Shown: positions 19,079-30,084 of the stretch, piece after piece
Position numbering within the stretch: position 1 is the first letter of the stretch
Layout of the letters: each line of letters starts with the position of its first letter
Assembly: GCF_900143275.1 (NCBI RefSeq)
Contig: NZ_FSRO01000001.1
Span: 1,240,001-1,304,000, forward strand
From: Nitrosomonas cryotolerans ATCC 49181
GTDB taxonomy: Bacteria; Pseudomonadota; Gammaproteobacteria; Burkholderiales; Nitrosomonadaceae
DNA: 64,000 nucleotides
Reading direction: 5' to 3'
Made by a program: the position numbers and the translations under genes
The notes under the pieces: model-generated
What the model was told of the DNA's origin: nothing
The model's input: only the letters and a program-made list of their open reading frames with translations
Databases searched by the model: none

Positions 19079-21169
19079 GTGGCAAGAAAAACTCCCATTG
19101 AGCGCTATCGAAACATCGGAATTATGGCGCATATCGACGCTGGTAAAACAACAACGACAGAGCGCGTTCTATTTTATACTGGTGTGTCTCATAAAATTGG
19201 CGAAGTGCATGACGGCGCTGCTACAATGGATTGGATGGAACAGGAACAGGAAAGAGGTATCACTATTACCTCGGCGGCAACGACATGTTTCTGGAAAGGG
19301 ATGGACGGTAGTTATCCCGAGCATCGAGTTAATATCATTGATACACCCGGACACGTGGATTTTACCATTGAGGTAGAAAGGTCCTTGCGTGTGTTGGATG
19401 GTGCCTGTACGGTATTTTGTGCGGTGGGTGGAGTTCAGCCTCAGACCGAAACAGTTTGGCGTCAAGCAAATAAATATAAAGTGCCCCGACTGGCTTTCGT
19501 AAATAAAATGGATAGATCGGGTGCGAATTTTATGCGTGTTTATGAGCAAATAAAAACACGTTTAAAAGCAACACCGGTGCCCATTCAGCTGCCAATTGGA
19601 GCAGAAGACAAATTCGAAGGTGTAATCGATCTGGTTAAGATGAGGTCTATATACTGGGATGAAGCTAGCCGCGGTTTGAAATATGAAGAGCGTGAAATTG
19701 CTCCTGAGATGCTTGAGGAAGCAAAAGAATGGCATGAAAAAATGCTCGAATCTGCTGCAGAAGCAAATGAAGATTTAATGAATAGATATCTTGAAAGCGG
19801 TGAATTGAGCGTTTCAGATATTAAGAAAGGATTGCGAATTCGTACAGTTAATAATGAAATTATTCCTATGCTATGTGGTACGGCATTCAAGAATAAAGGC
19901 GTTCAAGCGATGTTGGATGCCGTTCTTGATTATTTGCCATCGCCCGTAGACATTCTTGCTATTGAAGGAGAAAAGGAAAATGGAGAGGCAGATAAGCGTC
20001 ATGCTACGGATGATGAGCCTTTCTCAGGTTTGGCATTTAAAATTGCAACAGATCCTTATGTAGGGCAATTGATATTTTTCAGAGTTTACTCTGGAGTTGT
20101 GGCATCTGGCGACACTATTTATAACCCTGTTAAGGGTCGTAAAGAACGGATAGGTCGCCTGTTGCAAATGCATGCTAATCAACGCGAAGAAGTTAAAGAA
20201 GTACGGGCTGGGGATATAGCGGCAGCGGTAGGGCTAAAAGAAGCAGTAACAGGTGATACGTTATGTGATCCGCAAGCAATTATCACATTAGAGCGTATGG
20301 AATTTCCGGATCCTGTTATTCATGTAGCAGTAGAGCCAAAAACTAAAATTGACCAAGAGAAAATGGGCATAGCATTGAATCGACTGGCACAGGAAGATCC
20401 GTCGTTTCGAGTGCGCACAGATGAAGAGTCAGGCCAAACGATTATTTCCGGTATGGGTGAGTTGCATCTGGAGATAATTGTAGATCGTATGAAGCGAGAG
20501 TTTGGTGTTGAGGCAAACGTTGGTGCACCACAGGTTGCTTATCGAGAAGCTATTAAAAAGCCAATTGAGATAGAAGGTAAATTTGTTAAGCAATCTGGTG
20601 GACGTGGTCAATATGGTCATGTGTGGCTTAAGATGGAGCCGAATGAGTCTGGAAAAGGATTTGAGTTCGTTGATGCGATTAAAGGTGGTGTCGTGCCACG
20701 AGAATATATACCGGCAGTTGAGAAAGGACTGCGTGAAACATTGCCTAATGGTGTGTTGGCTGGATATCCAGTAGTGGATGTTAAGGTCACTTTGTTCGAT
20801 GGTTCATATCACGATGTTGATTCCAATGAAAATGCTTTTAAGATGGCTGCATCGATAGCATTTAAGGATGGAATGAGAAAGGCAAGCCCTGTACTGCTTG
20901 AGCCTATGATGGCCGTAGAGGTCGAATCGCCCGCAGATTTTATGGGTAATGTGGTAGGTGATTTGTCATCACGTCGTGGAATGATACAAGGTATGGATGA
21001 TTTGCCTGGCTTAAAGGTGATACGTGCTGAAGTTCCGCTAGCTGAAATGTTTGGTTATGCCACAGCATTACGTTCTGCTACACAGGGTCGTGCAACATAT
21101 ACAATGGAATTCAAGCACTATGCTGAAGCACCAAAGAGTGTTGCGGAAGCAATCATGAATAAAAAATAA
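19079..21169 (+). CDS. fusA: Elongation factor G
   Basis: The 696-residue translocase GTPase has G1 [14 protein letters not shown]2 RGITI, G3 DTPGHVDF and G4 NKMD, followed by domains II-V. It drives movement of tRNA and mRNA after peptide transfer. The start codon is GTG at 19079, after an AAGG site. Third gene of the str cluster; the 105-bp gap before it is long for this operon. Confidence 0.98.
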   Translation: MARKTPIERYRNIGIMAHIDAGKTTTTERVLFYTGVSHKIGEVHDGAATMDWMEQEQERGITITSAATTCFWKGMDGSYPEHRVNIIDTPGHVDFTIEVERSLRVLDGACTVFCAVGGVQPQTETVWRQANKYKVPRLAFVNKMDRSGANFMRVYEQIKTRLKATPVPIQLPIGAEDKFEGVIDLVKMRSIYWDEASRGLKYEEREIAPEMLEEAKEWHEKMLESAAEANEDLMNRYLESGELSVSDIKKGLRIRTVNNEIIPMLCGTAFKNKGVQAMLDAVLDYLPSPVDILAIEGEKENGEADKRHATDDEPFSGLAFKIATDPYVGQLIFFRVYSGVVASGDTIYNPVKGRKERIGRLLQMHANQREEVKEVRAGDIAAAVGLKEAVTGDTLCDPQAIITLERMEFPDPVIHVAVEPKTKIDQEKMGIALNRLAQEDPSFRVRTDEESGQTIISGMGELHLEIIVDRMKREFGVEANVGAPQVAYREAIKKPIEIEGKFVKQSGGRGQYGHVWLKMEPNESGKGFEFVDAIKGGVVPREYIPAVEKGLRETLPNGVLAGYPVVDVKVTLFDGSYHDVDSNENAFKMAASIAFKDGMRKASPVLLEPMMAVEVESPADFMGNVVGDLSSRRGMIQGMDDLPGLKVIRAEVPLAEMFGYATALRSATQGRATYTMEFKHYAEAPKSVAEAIMNKK

Positions 21170-21195
21170 TTGTTTGGAGTGTAAAGGGATAAGTC

Positions 21196-22386
21196 ATGGC
21201 AAAAAGCAAATTTGAGCGGAAAAAGCCGCACGTTAATGTAGGCACTATAGGTCATGTGGATCATGGTAAAACTACGCTAACTGCAGCGATTACAACGATA
21301 TTAACAAAACGATTTGGTGGTGAAGCGAAAAGTTACGCGCAAATTGATTCAGCTCCTGAAGAACGTTCACGTGGGATTACTATCAATACTTCGCATGTGG
21401 AATATGAAACAGATAATCGCCATTATGCGCATGTAGACTGTCCAGGTCATGCTGATTATGTTAAAAACATGATTACAGGTGCGGCACAGATGGATGGAGC
21501 CATATTAGTAGTATCGGCTGCTGATGGGCCAATGCCGCAAACACGTGAGCATATATTGTTGGCTCGCCAAGTCGGAGTGCCCTATATTATTGTTTACATG
21601 AATAAAGCGGATATGGTTGATGATGCCGAGTTATTAGAGTTAGTAGAGATGGAAATACGTGAACTACTGTCTAAATATGATTTTCCCGGTGATGATACGC
21701 CAATTATTGTAGGCTCAGCATTAAAGGCTCTTGAAGGAGATCAAACTGAAATCGGTGAGCCGTCTATATTGAAATTAGCAGAGGCATTGGATAGTTATAT
21801 ACCGGATCCTGAGCGTGCAATCGATGGGGCATTTATTATGCCGGTAGAAGATGTTTTTTCAATTTCTGGACGTGGAACGGTTGTAACAGGACGTGTCGAA
21901 CGTGGCATTGTTAAAGTTGGTGAAGAAATAGAAATCGTTGGATTGAGGCCTACATTAAAAACAGTGTGCACCGGTGTGGAAATGTTCCGAAAGCTGTTGG
22001 ATCAGGGGCAGGCGGGTGATAATGTTGGAGTATTGTTGCGCGGAACCAAGCGCGAAGAAGTCGAGCGAGGTCAGGTTTTAGCCAAGCCGGGTAGTATTTC
22101 TCCGCATACTAAGTTTACGGCTGAGATCTATGTGCTTAGTAAGGAAGAGGGAGGGCGACATACCCCGTTTTTTCCAGGCTATCGCCCTCAGTTCTATTTT
22201 CGCACTACGGATGTCACTGGTGCAATTGAATTGCCATCTGGAACCGAAATGGTAATGCCGGGCGATAATGTTTCTGTAACGGTAAACCTGATAGCGCCGA
22301 TTGCAATGGAAGATGGTTTGCGTTTCGCGATCCGTGAAGGTGGTAGGACGGTAGGTGCGGGTGTGGTTGCAAAGGTTATTGAATAA
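21196..22386 (+). CDS. tuf: Elongation factor Tu
   Basis: The 396-residue GTPase delivers aminoacyl-tRNA. Motifs: [27 protein letters not shown] (as MNKADM), with the C-terminal beta-barrel domains complete. It lies 26 bp after fusA. Betaproteobacteria usually carry a second tuf near rpoB; only one is in this window. Confidence 0.98.
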   Translation: MAKSKFERKKPHVNVGTIGHVDHGKTTLTAAITTILTKRFGGEAKSYAQIDSAPEERSRGITINTSHVEYETDNRHYAHVDCPGHADYVKNMITGAAQMDGAILVVSAADGPMPQTREHILLARQVGVPYIIVYMNKADMVDDAELLELVEMEIRELLSKYDFPGDDTPIIVGSALKALEGDQTEIGEPSILKLAEALDSYIPDPERAIDGAFIMPVEDVFSISGRGTVVTGRVERGIVKVGEEIEIVGLRPTLKTVCTGVEMFRKLLDQGQAGDNVGVLLRGTKREEVERGQVLAKPGSISPHTKFTAEIYVLSKEEGGRHTPFFPGYRPQFYFRTTDVTGAIELPSGTEMVMPGDNVSVTVNLIAPIAMEDGLRFAIREGGRTVGAGVVAKVIE

Positions 22387-22466
22387 CATAAATAGAATAG
22401 CAGCGAATATTCTATATTTAGGCTGATATCACTATATCGCAAGCTCTTAAAACTGAGGTTTAGAAT

Positions 22467-22775
22467 ATGCAAAACCAAAAAATTAGAATTCGCCTTAAGG
22501 CTTTCGATTATCGATTGATAGATAAGTCTGCATTGGAGATTGTTGAAACCGCAAAACGAACTGGTGCTGTTGTAAAGGGCCCTGTTCCGTTGCCGACGCG
22601 TATCGAACGCTTTGATATTTTACGTTCTCCTCATGTTAATAAAACGTCTAGAGATCAGTTTGAAATACGTACACATCTTCGTTTGATGGATATTATCGAT
22701 CCAACAGATAAAACGGTTGATGCATTGATGAAATTAGATCTACCTGCAGGTGTGGATGTTGAAATAAAACTATAA
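22467..22775 (+). CDS. rpsJ: 30S ribosomal protein S10
   Basis: The 102-residue protein ([28 protein letters not shown]) is a 30S head protein and the partner of NusB in antitermination. First gene of the S10 cluster, 80 bp after tuf with no clear terminator between, so read-through from tuf is likely. Confidence 0.98.
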   Translation: MQNQKIRIRLKAFDYRLIDKSALEIVETAKRTGAVVKGPVPLPTRIERFDILRSPHVNKTSRDQFEIRTHLRLMDIIDPTDKTVDALMKLDLPAGVDVEIKL

Positions 22776-22857
22776 CCTTGTTTTATATTGGCCGGATTGG
22801 ATCTGGCCGAAATTACTGAGGTTAAATATCTGATTAACTCGCCATATACGGCATATT

Positions 22858-22877
22858 GTCGATCAATTGAAATCGAC
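22858..22877 (+). promoter_or_regulatory. Hairpin in the rplC leader
   Basis: GTCGAT (22858-22863) pairs with ATCGAC (22872-22877) around an 8-base loop, 21 bp before the rplC ATG. The 123-bp rpsJ-rplC gap is unusual in an otherwise tight operon, so it could be a feedback or processing site. No known r-protein site is recognised. Confidence 0.35.
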
Positions 22878-22898
22878 ACCTTTATAAAAGGGAAAAAA

Positions 22899-23582
22899 AT
22901 GAGTTTAGGATTAATCGGTCGAAAGATCGGTATGACCCGAATTTTCTCGGAAAATGGCGAGAGTCTGCCGGTAACGGTTCTTGACGTGTCGCATAATTAC
23001 ATCAGCCAAATAAAAAAACCTGAAACTGATGGGTATTTTGCAGTTCAAGTATCATTTGGGAAAAGACGTGCAAGTAGAGTAAGTAAATCAGAAGCGGGAC
23101 ATTTTGCAAAAGCTGGTCTTGAAGCAGGAAGCAGGCTAAGAGAATTTCGAGTTGTATCTGAAGAATTGGATAACTATCAATCTGGTAATGCCATTGAAAT
23201 TAGTATTTTTGAGATAGGGCAAAAAATAGATGTAACGGGCACTACTATCGGAAAGGGTTATGCTGGTACGATTAAGCGCCATCATTTTTCTTCTAATCGT
23301 GCGAGTCATGGTAATTCAAAAGCGCATAGAAAACCGGGTTCAATCGGTATGGCTCAGGATCCTGGTCGCGTTTTTCCAGGAAAGCGGATGTCGGGGCGCT
23401 TAGGTGGTGTGCGTCGGACTACTCAAAACCTTGAAATATTAAGAATTGATGTTGAACGTAGTCTGTTGCTGGTAAAGGGTGCAATTCCTGGTTCTAAGGG
23501 TAATGAAGTATTGATACGCCCAAGTATTAAGCATGCTCAGTTAGCGATTGAAGAAAAAAATGGTAAGAAGGTGAATGCATAA
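22899..23582 (+). CDS. rplC: 50S ribosomal protein L3
   Basis: The 227-residue protein begins [16 protein letters not shown] and has the long central loop with [14 protein letters not shown] that reaches the peptidyl transferase region. The ATG at 22899 has a purine-rich AAAAGGGAAAAAA site; the frame is open further upstream but without similarity. Its stop overlaps the rplD ATG by one base. Confidence 0.97.
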   Translation: MSLGLIGRKIGMTRIFSENGESLPVTVLDVSHNYISQIKKPETDGYFAVQVSFGKRRASRVSKSEAGHFAKAGLEAGSRLREFRVVSEELDNYQSGNAIEISIFEIGQKIDVTGTTIGKGYAGTIKRHHFSSNRASHGNSKAHRKPGSIGMAQDPGRVFPGKRMSGRLGGVRRTTQNLEILRIDVERSLLLVKGAIPGSKGNEVLIRPSIKHAQLAIEEKNGKKVNA

Positions 23583-24202
23583 TGGAACTGAAGCTTGTTA
23601 GTGAAAAAGAGCAAGCAGTGGGCAGTATTTCTGTTTCAGATGCTTTGTTTGGACGGGAATATAATGAAGCGCTTGTTCATCAGGTAATTAGATCATACTT
23701 GGCTAATGCCAGAAGTGCTAATCGTGCGCAAAAAGGACGATCTGATATTTCGAAATCCAAACGGAAGCCATGGCGTCAGAAGGGAACAGGTCGGGCGCGT
23801 GTTGGTGCTGCATCCAGCCCGATCTGGCGCGGCGGTGGAAAAGTGTTTCCGAATAGTCCTGATGAGAATTTTAGTCAAAAAATAAATCGAAAAATGTATC
23901 GTGCTGGTATTTGCGTTATATTGTCTCAATTAGCTCGTGAGAACCGTATTTCGATAGTCGATACAATCACTGTAGATGAACCAAAGACAAAAATATTTTC
24001 TGCGAAATTAAAGAATCTCGATCTTGATGAAGTCATGATCATTTCTAATGAAATTAATGAAAACTTGTATCTGTCATCTCGCAATATACCTAAGGTATTG
24101 ATTGTTGAAGTGAAGCATGCTGATCCTGTTAGCCTTCTCAGATATAAGAAAGTTCTAATAACTACAGAAGGACTTAAAAAATTTGAGGAGTTTCTGATAT
24201 GA
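23582..24202 (+). CDS. rplD: 50S ribosomal protein L4
   Basis: The 206-residue protein lines the exit tunnel; the [15 protein letters not shown] loop is present. In E. coli L4 also represses the S10 operon. It overlaps rplC by 1 bp and rplW by 4 bp, so translation is probably coupled. Confidence 0.97.
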   Translation: MELKLVSEKEQAVGSISVSDALFGREYNEALVHQVIRSYLANARSANRAQKGRSDISKSKRKPWRQKGTGRARVGAASSPIWRGGGKVFPNSPDENFSQKINRKMYRAGICVILSQLARENRISIVDTITVDEPKTKIFSAKLKNLDLDEVMIISNEINENLYLSSRNIPKVLIVEVKHADPVSLLRYKKVLITTEGLKKFEEFLI

Positions 24203-24534
24203 AAAACGCGATAAATAATCAAGAGCGTTTATTACAAATAATTCTTGCTCCTCAAATATCGGAAAAAGCGACACATATTGGTGAAAAAAATAAACAGTCG
24301 GTTTTTCGTGTTGCTCATGATGCAACAAAAATAGAGATTAAAGCTGCAATTGAGTTATTGTGGAAAGAACAAAAAATCAATGTGGATAGTGTTCAGGTTT
24401 TAAACGTAAAAGGTAAGAAAAAACGTTTTGGCCGCCATATGGGACAACGCAGTGGTTGGAAAAAAGCTTTTGTAAGTTTAAAAGATGGTAAAGAAATTAA
24501 TTATACAGAATTTTCAACGGGGGAGGATAAGTAA
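24199..24534 (+). CDS. rplW: 50S ribosomal protein L23
   Basis: The 111-residue protein sits at the tunnel exit and docks trigger factor and SRP. The APQISEKAT start and the [21 protein letters not shown] loop are typical. It overlaps rplD by 4 bp and rplB by 1 bp. Confidence 0.97.
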   Translation: MKNAINNQERLLQIILAPQISEKATHIGEKNKQSVFRVAHDATKIEIKAAIELLWKEQKINVDSVQVLNVKGKKKRFGRHMGQRSGWKKAFVSLKDGKEINYTEFSTGEDK

Positions 24535-25367
24535 TGGCACTTGTTAAATTAAGGCCAACATCTCCTGGACGCCGTTCTGTTGTTAGGCTTGTTAATAAGG
24601 AGCTATATAAGGGGGCGCCTTATAGTAAGCTTTTAGAGAAACAATCAAAAACAGCTGGCCGTAATCATAATGGTCATATAACGACGAGACATAGAGGCGG
24701 TGGCCATAAGCAGCATTATAGGCATATTGATTTTCGCAGAAATAAAGATAATGTAATCGCCAGAATTGAGCGGATTGAATATGATCCTAATAGAAGTGCC
24801 AATTTAGCATTGGTTTGCTATTCTGATGGTGAACGTCGTTACATAATTGCACCTAAAGGTGTATCGGTTGGAATGCAACTGAGTAGTGGACCTGGTGTGC
24901 AAATTAAAACGGGTAATGCTTTGCCGTTAAGAAATATTCCTATTGGTACTACAATTCATTGTGTTGAACTGTTGCCGGGTAAAGGCGCCCAACTTGCAAG
25001 GTCTGCTGGTACATCGGTACAATTGCAGGCAAAGGATGGAAATTATTCACAAATAAAGTTACGTTCCGGTGAAATAAGAAAAATTCATCTTGATTGTCGT
25101 GCTACTATAGGCGAAGTTGGTAATGAAGAACATAGTCTAAGATCAATTGGAAAAGCTGGTGCGCAACGTTGGAGAGGTATTCGTCCAACTGTTCGTGGTG
25201 TAGCAATGAATCCTGTCGATCATCCACATGGTGGCGGTGAGGGTAAAACGGCTGCCGGTAGGCATCCAGTAAGTCCTTGGGGAACGCCAGCTAAAGGATA
25301 TAGAACTCGCTCAAATAAGCGTACTGATGTGATGATTGTTCGTCGTCGTTATTCTAAGAAGGGATGA
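24534..25367 (+). CDS. rplB: 50S ribosomal protein L2
   Basis: The 277-residue primary 23S rRNA binder carries the [17 protein letters not shown] motif whose His is important near the peptidyl transferase centre. Full length. It starts on the last base of rplW and ends 7 bp before rpsS. Confidence 0.98.
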   Translation: MALVKLRPTSPGRRSVVRLVNKELYKGAPYSKLLEKQSKTAGRNHNGHITTRHRGGGHKQHYRHIDFRRNKDNVIARIERIEYDPNRSANLALVCYSDGERRYIIAPKGVSVGMQLSSGPGVQIKTGNALPLRNIPIGTTIHCVELLPGKGAQLARSAGTSVQLQAKDGNYSQIKLRSGEIRKIHLDCRATIGEVGNEEHSLRSIGKAGAQRWRGIRPTVRGVAMNPVDHPHGGGEGKTAAGRHPVSPWGTPAKGYRTRSNKRTDVMIVRRRYSKKG

Positions 25368-25374
25368 TAGTTAA

Positions 25375-25659
25375 ATGGCTCGTTCTGTAAAAAAAGGACC
25401 ATTTGTAGATCTGCATTTAATAGATAAAATTGAAGCAGCTCGTGCTACCAATGATAAGAGACCAATTAAGACATGGTCTAGAAGGTCTACTATAATACCT
25501 GATTTCATTGGACTTACAATTGCAGTGCATAATGGTAAGCAGCATATTCCGGTATATGTAACAGAGAATATGGTTGGGCATAAATTTGGAGAGTTTTCAA
25601 ATACGAGAACTTTCAAAGGTCATGCGGGGGATAAAAAAGCCGTTGGATCTAAAAGATAG
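25375..25659 (+). CDS. rpsS: 30S ribosomal protein S19
   Basis: The 94-residue 30S head protein ([27 protein letters not shown]) contacts S13 and the A-site finger. Normal length. 7 bp after rplB and 11 bp before rplV. Confidence 0.97.
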   Translation: MARSVKKGPFVDLHLIDKIEAARATNDKRPIKTWSRRSTIIPDFIGLTIAVHNGKQHIPVYVTENMVGHKFGEFSNTRTFKGHAGDKKAVGSKR

Positions 25660-25670
25660 GAATTAGCATA

Positions 25671-26000
25671 ATGCAAACAACTGCAATATTACGTGGTGTT
25701 AGGTTATCTAATCAAAAAGGACGTCTTGTGGCAAACCAGATTAGAGGGATGCCGGTTGACAAGGCTCTGAATTTGTTAGCTTTTAGCCCAAAGAAGGGGG
25801 CGGCTATCATTAAGAAACTGCTTGAGTCAGCAATAGCAAATGCAGAGCATAATGATGGTGCGGATATTGATGAGCTTAAAGTATTATCCATTTATGTTGA
25901 TCGTGGCACTTTCATGATGCGGACAAGCCCGCGCGCAAAAGGACGCGGGAATCGTATTGCTAAGCCTACCTGTCATATATCGCTTACTGTAGCTGATTAA
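25671..26000 (+). CDS. rplV: 50S ribosomal protein L22
   Basis: The 109-residue protein has the [14 protein letters not shown] beta-hairpin that reaches into the nascent-peptide tunnel, where macrolide-resistance changes occur in other species. Nothing abnormal is seen. 34 bp before rpsC. Confidence 0.97.
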   Translation: MQTTAILRGVRLSNQKGRLVANQIRGMPVDKALNLLAFSPKKGAAIIKKLLESAIANAEHNDGADIDELKVLSIYVDRGTFMMRTSPRAKGRGNRIAKPTCHISLTVAD

Positions 26001-26034
26001 GATGATCCTACTTAATAAAACAAACTAAGATATT

Positions 26035-26730
26035 ATGGGACAAAAAATACATCCAACTGGATTTCGTCTATCCGTTCACAGAAATTGGTCTTCTAGATGG
26101 TATGCGAATAGCGCTACATTTTCAGACATGCTTAATGAAGATATCAAGGTACGTGCATATCTTTCAAGTAAATTGAAACACGCATCGGTGGGTAGGGTTT
26201 TGATTGAGCGCCCATCAAAAAATGCACGCATTACAATATTTACTTCACGTCCTGGTGTGGTTATTGGGAAAAAAGGTGAAGATATTGAAGTTTTGCGTTC
26301 AGAGTTGCAAAAAAGAATGGGGGTTCCTGTTCATGTTAATATTGAAGAAATTAGAAAGCCAGAAATAGATGCGCAGCTTATTGCAGACAATATAGCGCAG
26401 CAACTTGAAAAAAGAATTATGTTTCGACGTGCGATGAAGCGTGCCATGCAGAATGCGATGCGGCTGGGTGCTCAAGGCATAAAAATCATGAGTTCAGGTA
26501 GGCTAAATGGTATAGAGATTGCTCGTACAGAATGGTATCGTGAAGGAAGAGTCCCCTTGCATACGTTGCGAGCTGATTTGGATTATGGTACATCCGAAGC
26601 GAGAACAACCTATGGCATAATTGGCATTAAGGTTTGGATTTTTAAAGGTGAGCTTTTGGGTAAATCTGATCAAGCTAATGCTAATATATCAAGCCCACCA
26701 TTTCCTGCTGATTCAAATAAGAAAAATTAG
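26035..26730 (+). CDS. rpsC: 30S ribosomal protein S3
   Basis: The 231-residue protein ([14 protein letters not shown]) contains a KH RNA-binding domain with the [11 protein letters not shown] loop and lies at the mRNA entry pore. The C-terminal tail is short and Asn-rich. It is followed by an unusual 140-bp gap before rplP. Confidence 0.97.
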   Translation: MGQKIHPTGFRLSVHRNWSSRWYANSATFSDMLNEDIKVRAYLSSKLKHASVGRVLIERPSKNARITIFTSRPGVVIGKKGEDIEVLRSELQKRMGVPVHVNIEEIRKPEIDAQLIADNIAQQLEKRIMFRRAMKRAMQNAMRLGAQGIKIMSSGRLNGIEIARTEWYREGRVPLHTLRADLDYGTSEARTTYGIIGIKVWIFKGELLGKSDQANANISSPPFPADSNKKN

Positions 26731-26870
26731 ATTTTGGGATTTCCACTTTTTATCTATAGTCAATCTTTCAAATGGACTTAATGGATAAGGGTTTCTATTT
26801 CAATTTAGTATATATAAATAGAATTTTTTAACTTTCTGTTAGTGGAAAGGTATAGAGCTAGGAGATAATG
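26731..26870 (+). promoter_or_regulatory. 140-bp rpsC-rplP gap with inverted repeat
   Basis: TTTCCACT (26740-26747) is repeated in inverse as AGTGGAAA (26841-26848), bracketing an AT-rich stretch with -10-like TATATA sequences. rpsC and rplP are normally almost touching, so this gap could be an internal promoter or an RNA regulatory fold. No function is proved. Confidence 0.35.
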
Positions 26871-27287
26871 ATGTTGCAACCAGCTAGAACAAAATATCGA
26901 AAGCAACAAAAAGGACGTAACACAGGAGTTGCAACTCGCGGTGCTAAGGTTAGTTTTGGTGAATTTGGTTTAAAAGCAGTTGGGCGTGGACGTATAACTG
27001 CGCGTCAAATTGAATCTGCAAGACGCGCAATGACGCGCCATATTAAAAGAGGCGGCCGAATTTGGATCAGAATATTCCCTGATAAGCCGATATCACATAA
27101 ACCAGCTGAGGTAAGAATGGGTAAAGGTAAGGGAAATCCTGAATACTTTGTAGCTGAAATTCAGCCTGGGAAAATGTTGTATGAAATGGATGGTGTTAAT
27201 GAAGAGCTTGCTAGGCAGGCATTTAGATTGGCTGCATCGAAATTACCTATTCAAACAACATTTGTTATACGACAGATTGGTGGTTAA
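26871..27287 (+). CDS. rplP: 50S ribosomal protein L16
   Basis: The 138-residue protein ([17 protein letters not shown]) orients the tRNA acceptor arm near the A site. Two ATGs are adjacent (26868, 26871); the second, after GCTAGGAGATA, matches the usual N-terminus. 2 bp before rpmC. Confidence 0.97.
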   Translation: MLQPARTKYRKQQKGRNTGVATRGAKVSFGEFGLKAVGRGRITARQIESARRAMTRHIKRGGRIWIRIFPDKPISHKPAEVRMGKGKGNPEYFVAEIQPGKMLYEMDGVNEELARQAFRLAASKLPIQTTFVIRQIGG

Positions 27288-27289
27288 TC

Positions 27290-27478
27290 ATGAAATTAAA
27301 TGAACTAAGAAGCTTAACAGTGGATGAGCTGAAGAATGAGTTATTGCTGCTTCTGAAATCTCAATTCGGTTTGAGGATGCAACAAGCGGCACAGCAATTA
27401 TCTAATCACAATCAGATTCGTAACACTCGTAGGGATATTGCGCGGGTGAAAACTATTCTTTCTCAGAAGACTCATTAA
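27290..27478 (+). CDS. rpmC: 50S ribosomal protein L29
   Basis: The 62-residue two-helix protein ([26 protein letters not shown]) sits near the tunnel exit beside L23. It lies 2 bp after rplP and 2 bp before rpsQ. Confidence 0.96.
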   Translation: MKLNELRSLTVDELKNELLLLLKSQFGLRMQQAAQQLSNHNQIRNTRRDIARVKTILSQKTH

Positions 27479-27480
27479 CT

Positions 27481-27744
27481 ATGAGTAATGATAATTTAAA
27501 TCGTACTCTTACAGGTAGAGTGATCAGTAATAAAACAAGCAAAACGGTCACCGTACTTGTTGAGCGAAAAGTAAAACATCCGCTTTACGGAAAAATCATT
27601 TCTCGCTCAAAGAAATATCACGCTCATGATGAAAAAAATGAATATGAAATGGGTGATGCCGTGATTATTGAGGAATGTCGTCCATTGTCTAGAACCAAAG
27701 CATGGCGCGTAATTAAATTACTATCGAAATCTACTTTGGTTTGA
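27481..27744 (+). CDS. rpsQ: 30S ribosomal protein S17
   Basis: The 87-residue OB-fold protein ([42 protein letters not shown]) binds 16S rRNA helix 11. Last gene of the S10 unit; a 216-bp gap with a promoter follows. Confidence 0.97.
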   Translation: MSNDNLNRTLTGRVISNKTSKTVTVLVERKVKHPLYGKIISRSKKYHAHDEKNEYEMGDAVIIEECRPLSRTKAWRVIKLLSKSTLV

Positions 27745-27845
27745 TTAGTTAATGGCTGTTTGTTTGTTGGATTGTTACATTTTATTGTTATTAACTAATA
27801 AATAAATTGTATTTATGATAGTGAGAATGTAAAATGGCCGATTAC

Positions 27846-27875
27846 TTGCTATTTGTTCTTTCTTTATAATATAAT
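27846..27875 (+). promoter_or_regulatory. Promoter of the spc group (rplN)
   Basis: TTGCTA at 27846-27851 (4/6 of consensus) and a perfect TATAAT at 27870-27875 are separated by 18 bp; a second overlapping TATAAT begins at 27865. The site lies 85 bp before rplN in a gene-free gap, the normal place for a spc promoter. Confidence 0.65.
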
Positions 27876-27916
27876 CAGCGTAGTTTTCTTTGGCCAAACT
27901 TAAACCATTCCTGTGT

Positions 27917-27936
27917 TAGTCACATTGTTGTGACTA
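27917..27936 (+). promoter_or_regulatory. Leader hairpin before rplN
   Basis: TAGTCAC (27917-27923) and GTGACTA (27930-27936) form a 7-bp stem with a 6-base loop, 24 bp upstream of the rplN ATG and downstream of the likely promoter. It could be an autoregulatory protein site. The E. coli S8 site is elsewhere (at rplE), so this is not assigned. Confidence 0.45.
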
Positions 27937-27960
27937 GTTGATGCAGAAGAGAGAGTAAAA

Positions 27961-28329
27961 ATGATTCAAATGCAATCTATACTTAACGTTGCGGATAATA
28001 CTGGCGCGCGTTCTATTATGTGTATCAAGGTTCTAGGCGGATCTAAGAGGCAATATGCAGGAATAGGCGATATTATTAAGGTAAGTGTCAAGGATGCTGC
28101 TCCGCGGGGAAGAGTGAAGAAAGGTGAAGTATATAATGCAGTTGTCGTTCGCACTGCCAAGGGAGTGCGTCGTGTAGATGGGTCCCTTATTAAATTTGAC
28201 AGTAATGCTGCGGTTCTTTTGAATAATAAACTTGAGCCGATAGGTACTCGTATATTTGGACCAGTAACGCGCGAATTACGAAACGCACGTTTTATGAAAA
28301 TTGTTTCGCTTGCGCCTGAGGTTCTTTAG
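27961..28329 (+). CDS. rplN: 50S ribosomal protein L14
   Basis: The 122-residue protein ([18 protein letters not shown]) forms intersubunit bridge B8 and is the target of the silencing factor RsfS. It heads the spc group, with a GAGAGAG ribosome site. 29 bp before rplX. Confidence 0.97.
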   Translation: MIQMQSILNVADNTGARSIMCIKVLGGSKRQYAGIGDIIKVSVKDAAPRGRVKKGEVYNAVVVRTAKGVRRVDGSLIKFDSNAAVLLNNKLEPIGTRIFGPVTRELRNARFMKIVSLAPEVL

Positions 28330-28358
28330 TTTAGAGCAGGATTACAGAAGAGAATAAG

Positions 28359-28676
28359 ATGAGAAAGATCAAGAAAGGTGATGATGTAATTGTTATTGCG
28401 GGTAAGGATAAGGGTAAACGTGGATCAGTTATGCGTGTTGTTGGGGATGATGGTTTGGTTGTTCAGGGTGTGAATAGAGTTAAAAAACATCAAAAACCTA
28501 ATCCAGCGAAAGGGCTAGATGGCGGCATTACTGAATTAGAGATGCCTTTGCATCTATCTAATGTAGCGATATTTAATTTTTCAACCAAGAAAGCGGATAG
28601 AGTTGGTTTTAAGATTAATGATAAAAATCAAAAAATACGCATTTTTAAGTCAAATGGTCAAGAAATTGACGCATAA
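28359..28676 (+). CDS. rplX: 50S ribosomal protein L24
   Basis: The 105-residue protein has an N-terminal KOW motif ([17 protein letters not shown]) and initiates 50S assembly. Normal length. 17 bp before rplE. Confidence 0.97.
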   Translation: MRKIKKGDDVIVIAGKDKGKRGSVMRVVGDDGLVVQGVNRVKKHQKPNPAKGLDGGITELEMPLHLSNVAIFNFSTKKADRVGFKINDKNQKIRIFKSNGQEIDA

Positions 28677-28693
28677 CTCAAGGTAATTTGTAT

Positions 28694-29233
28694 ATGGCAC
28701 GCTTGCAGGAGTTTTACCGAGATACTGTTACGAAACAGTTAATGGAGCAGTTCAATTATAAATCTATAATGGAAGTTCCAAAAATCAGTAAAATTACACT
28801 TAATATCGGTGTTGGAGAAGCAACTGCTGATAAGAAGGTTATTGAGAATGTTGTGTCAGACATGCTGAAGATTTGTGGACAGCAACCCGTTGTAACCAAA
28901 GCGAAGAAATCAATTGCCACATTCAAAGTTCGTGAGGGATATCCTGTTGGATGCACGGTTACATTACGCCGTTTACGAATGTATGAGTTTCTGGATCGAT
29001 TAATTACAGTTGCAATACCAAGGATACGGGATTTTAGAGGAATTTCTGGGAAATCGTTTGATGGTAGAGGTAACTATAATATGGGTATAAAGGAGCAAAT
29101 TATATTTCCAGAAATCGAATACGACAAAATAGATGCTTTGCGCGGTATGAATATTACGTTTACAACTAGTGCTAAGACTGATCTGGAAGCAAAGGCATTG
29201 TTGTCGGCATTTAGTTTTCCATTTAAAAATTGA
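28694..29233 (+). CDS. rplE: 50S ribosomal protein L5
   Basis: The 179-residue 5S rRNA-binding protein ([33 protein letters not shown]) contacts P-site tRNA. The ATG at 28694 gives the standard [10 protein letters not shown] start; an in-frame TTG two codons earlier is unlikely. 7 bp before rpsN. Confidence 0.97.
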   Translation: MARLQEFYRDTVTKQLMEQFNYKSIMEVPKISKITLNIGVGEATADKKVIENVVSDMLKICGQQPVVTKAKKSIATFKVREGYPVGCTVTLRRLRMYEFLDRLITVAIPRIRDFRGISGKSFDGRGNYNMGIKEQIIFPEIEYDKIDALRGMNITFTTSAKTDLEAKALLSAFSFPFKN

Positions 29234-29240
29234 GAATGTA

Positions 29241-29546
29241 ATGGCAAAAATAGCTATTATTAATCGTGATAAAAAACGAAGAGAAATTGTTAAAAAATTC
29301 GCGAGTAAGCGGGAAGCTCTGAATAAGGCTGCGAATGATATAAATTCGAGTCTTGAAGAGCGATATAACGCAAGAATAGAATTGCAAAAGTTGCCAAGAG
29401 ACTCTAGTCCTGTACGTTTGAGGAACCGATGTGCTTTAACTGGCAGACCCCGAGGAGTGTATTCAAAGTTTGGTTTGGGTCGCAGTAAACTTCGGGATAT
29501 CGCAATGAGCGGTAAAATACCAGGAATCACTAAAGCGAGTTGGTAA
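29241..29546 (+). CDS. rpsN: 30S ribosomal protein S14, zinc-free form
   Basis: The 101-residue protein is the long form without the CxxC zinc knuckle. [21 protein letters not shown] is the conserved C-terminal part. It assembles late into the 30S head. The start is ATG at 29241; the open frame reaches back into rplE but has no similarity there. A 129-bp gap follows. Confidence 0.96.
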   Translation: MAKIAIINRDKKRREIVKKFASKREALNKAANDINSSLEERYNARIELQKLPRDSSPVRLRNRCALTGRPRGVYSKFGLGRSKLRDIAMSGKIPGITKASW

Positions 29547-29675
29547 GATTGTTTTGTAATATAGCTTTATATATTATTTAATAATTCTTTCGCATGAATC
29601 AATTTTAAGTTTGTATTGATACCAGTAGAATGTAGCGTATCAAAATAAATTATTCGATACTATAGGTAACCTTTC
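29547..29675 (+). promoter_or_regulatory. 129-bp rpsN-rpsH gap with inverted repeat
   Basis: TTGATAC (29616-29622) pairs with GTATCAA (29637-29643) around a 14-base loop, 33 bp before rpsH. The rpsN-rpsH junction is normally tight. It may be a structured leader or internal start; S8 is a known regulator of spc mRNA in E. coli, but similarity to that site was not established. Confidence 0.35.
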
Positions 29676-30071
29676 ATGAGTATGAGTGATCCCATCGCTG
29701 ATATGTTGACGCGAATACGAAATGCGCAGCTAGCTGAAAAATCATCTGTTTTGATGCCATCATCAAAGCTAAAAAAATCTATTGCTATGGTCTTAGAGGC
29801 GGAAGGCTATATAGAAAGCTATAGTACTCGTGAGTTAGAAAATAAAGCGGTGCTGGAAATTAAGCTGAAATATTATGCAGGCTCTCCTGTTATTGAAAAA
29901 ATTAATAGAATTAGTCGTCCTGGGCTAAGAATTTATAAATCTACAGCTAATATTCCAAGTGTCATGAATGGATTGGGTGTTGCTATCGTGTCAACCTCAA
30001 AAGGAGTGATGACGGATCGTAAAGCTCGTGCCTCTGGAGTTGGCGGCGAAATTTTATGTACTATAGTTTAA
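29676..30071 (+). CDS. rpsH: 30S ribosomal protein S8
   Basis: The 131-residue protein ([41 protein letters not shown]) binds helix 21 of 16S rRNA and, in E. coli, represses the spc operon. Two ATGs (29676, 29682) are possible starts. 13 bp before rplF. Confidence 0.97.
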   Translation: MSMSDPIADMLTRIRNAQLAEKSSVLMPSSKLKKSIAMVLEAEGYIESYSTRELENKAVLEIKLKYYAGSPVIEKINRISRPGLRIYKSTANIPSVMNGLGVAIVSTSKGVMTDRKARASGVGGEILCTIV

Positions 30072-30084
30072 CTGGAGTTAGATT

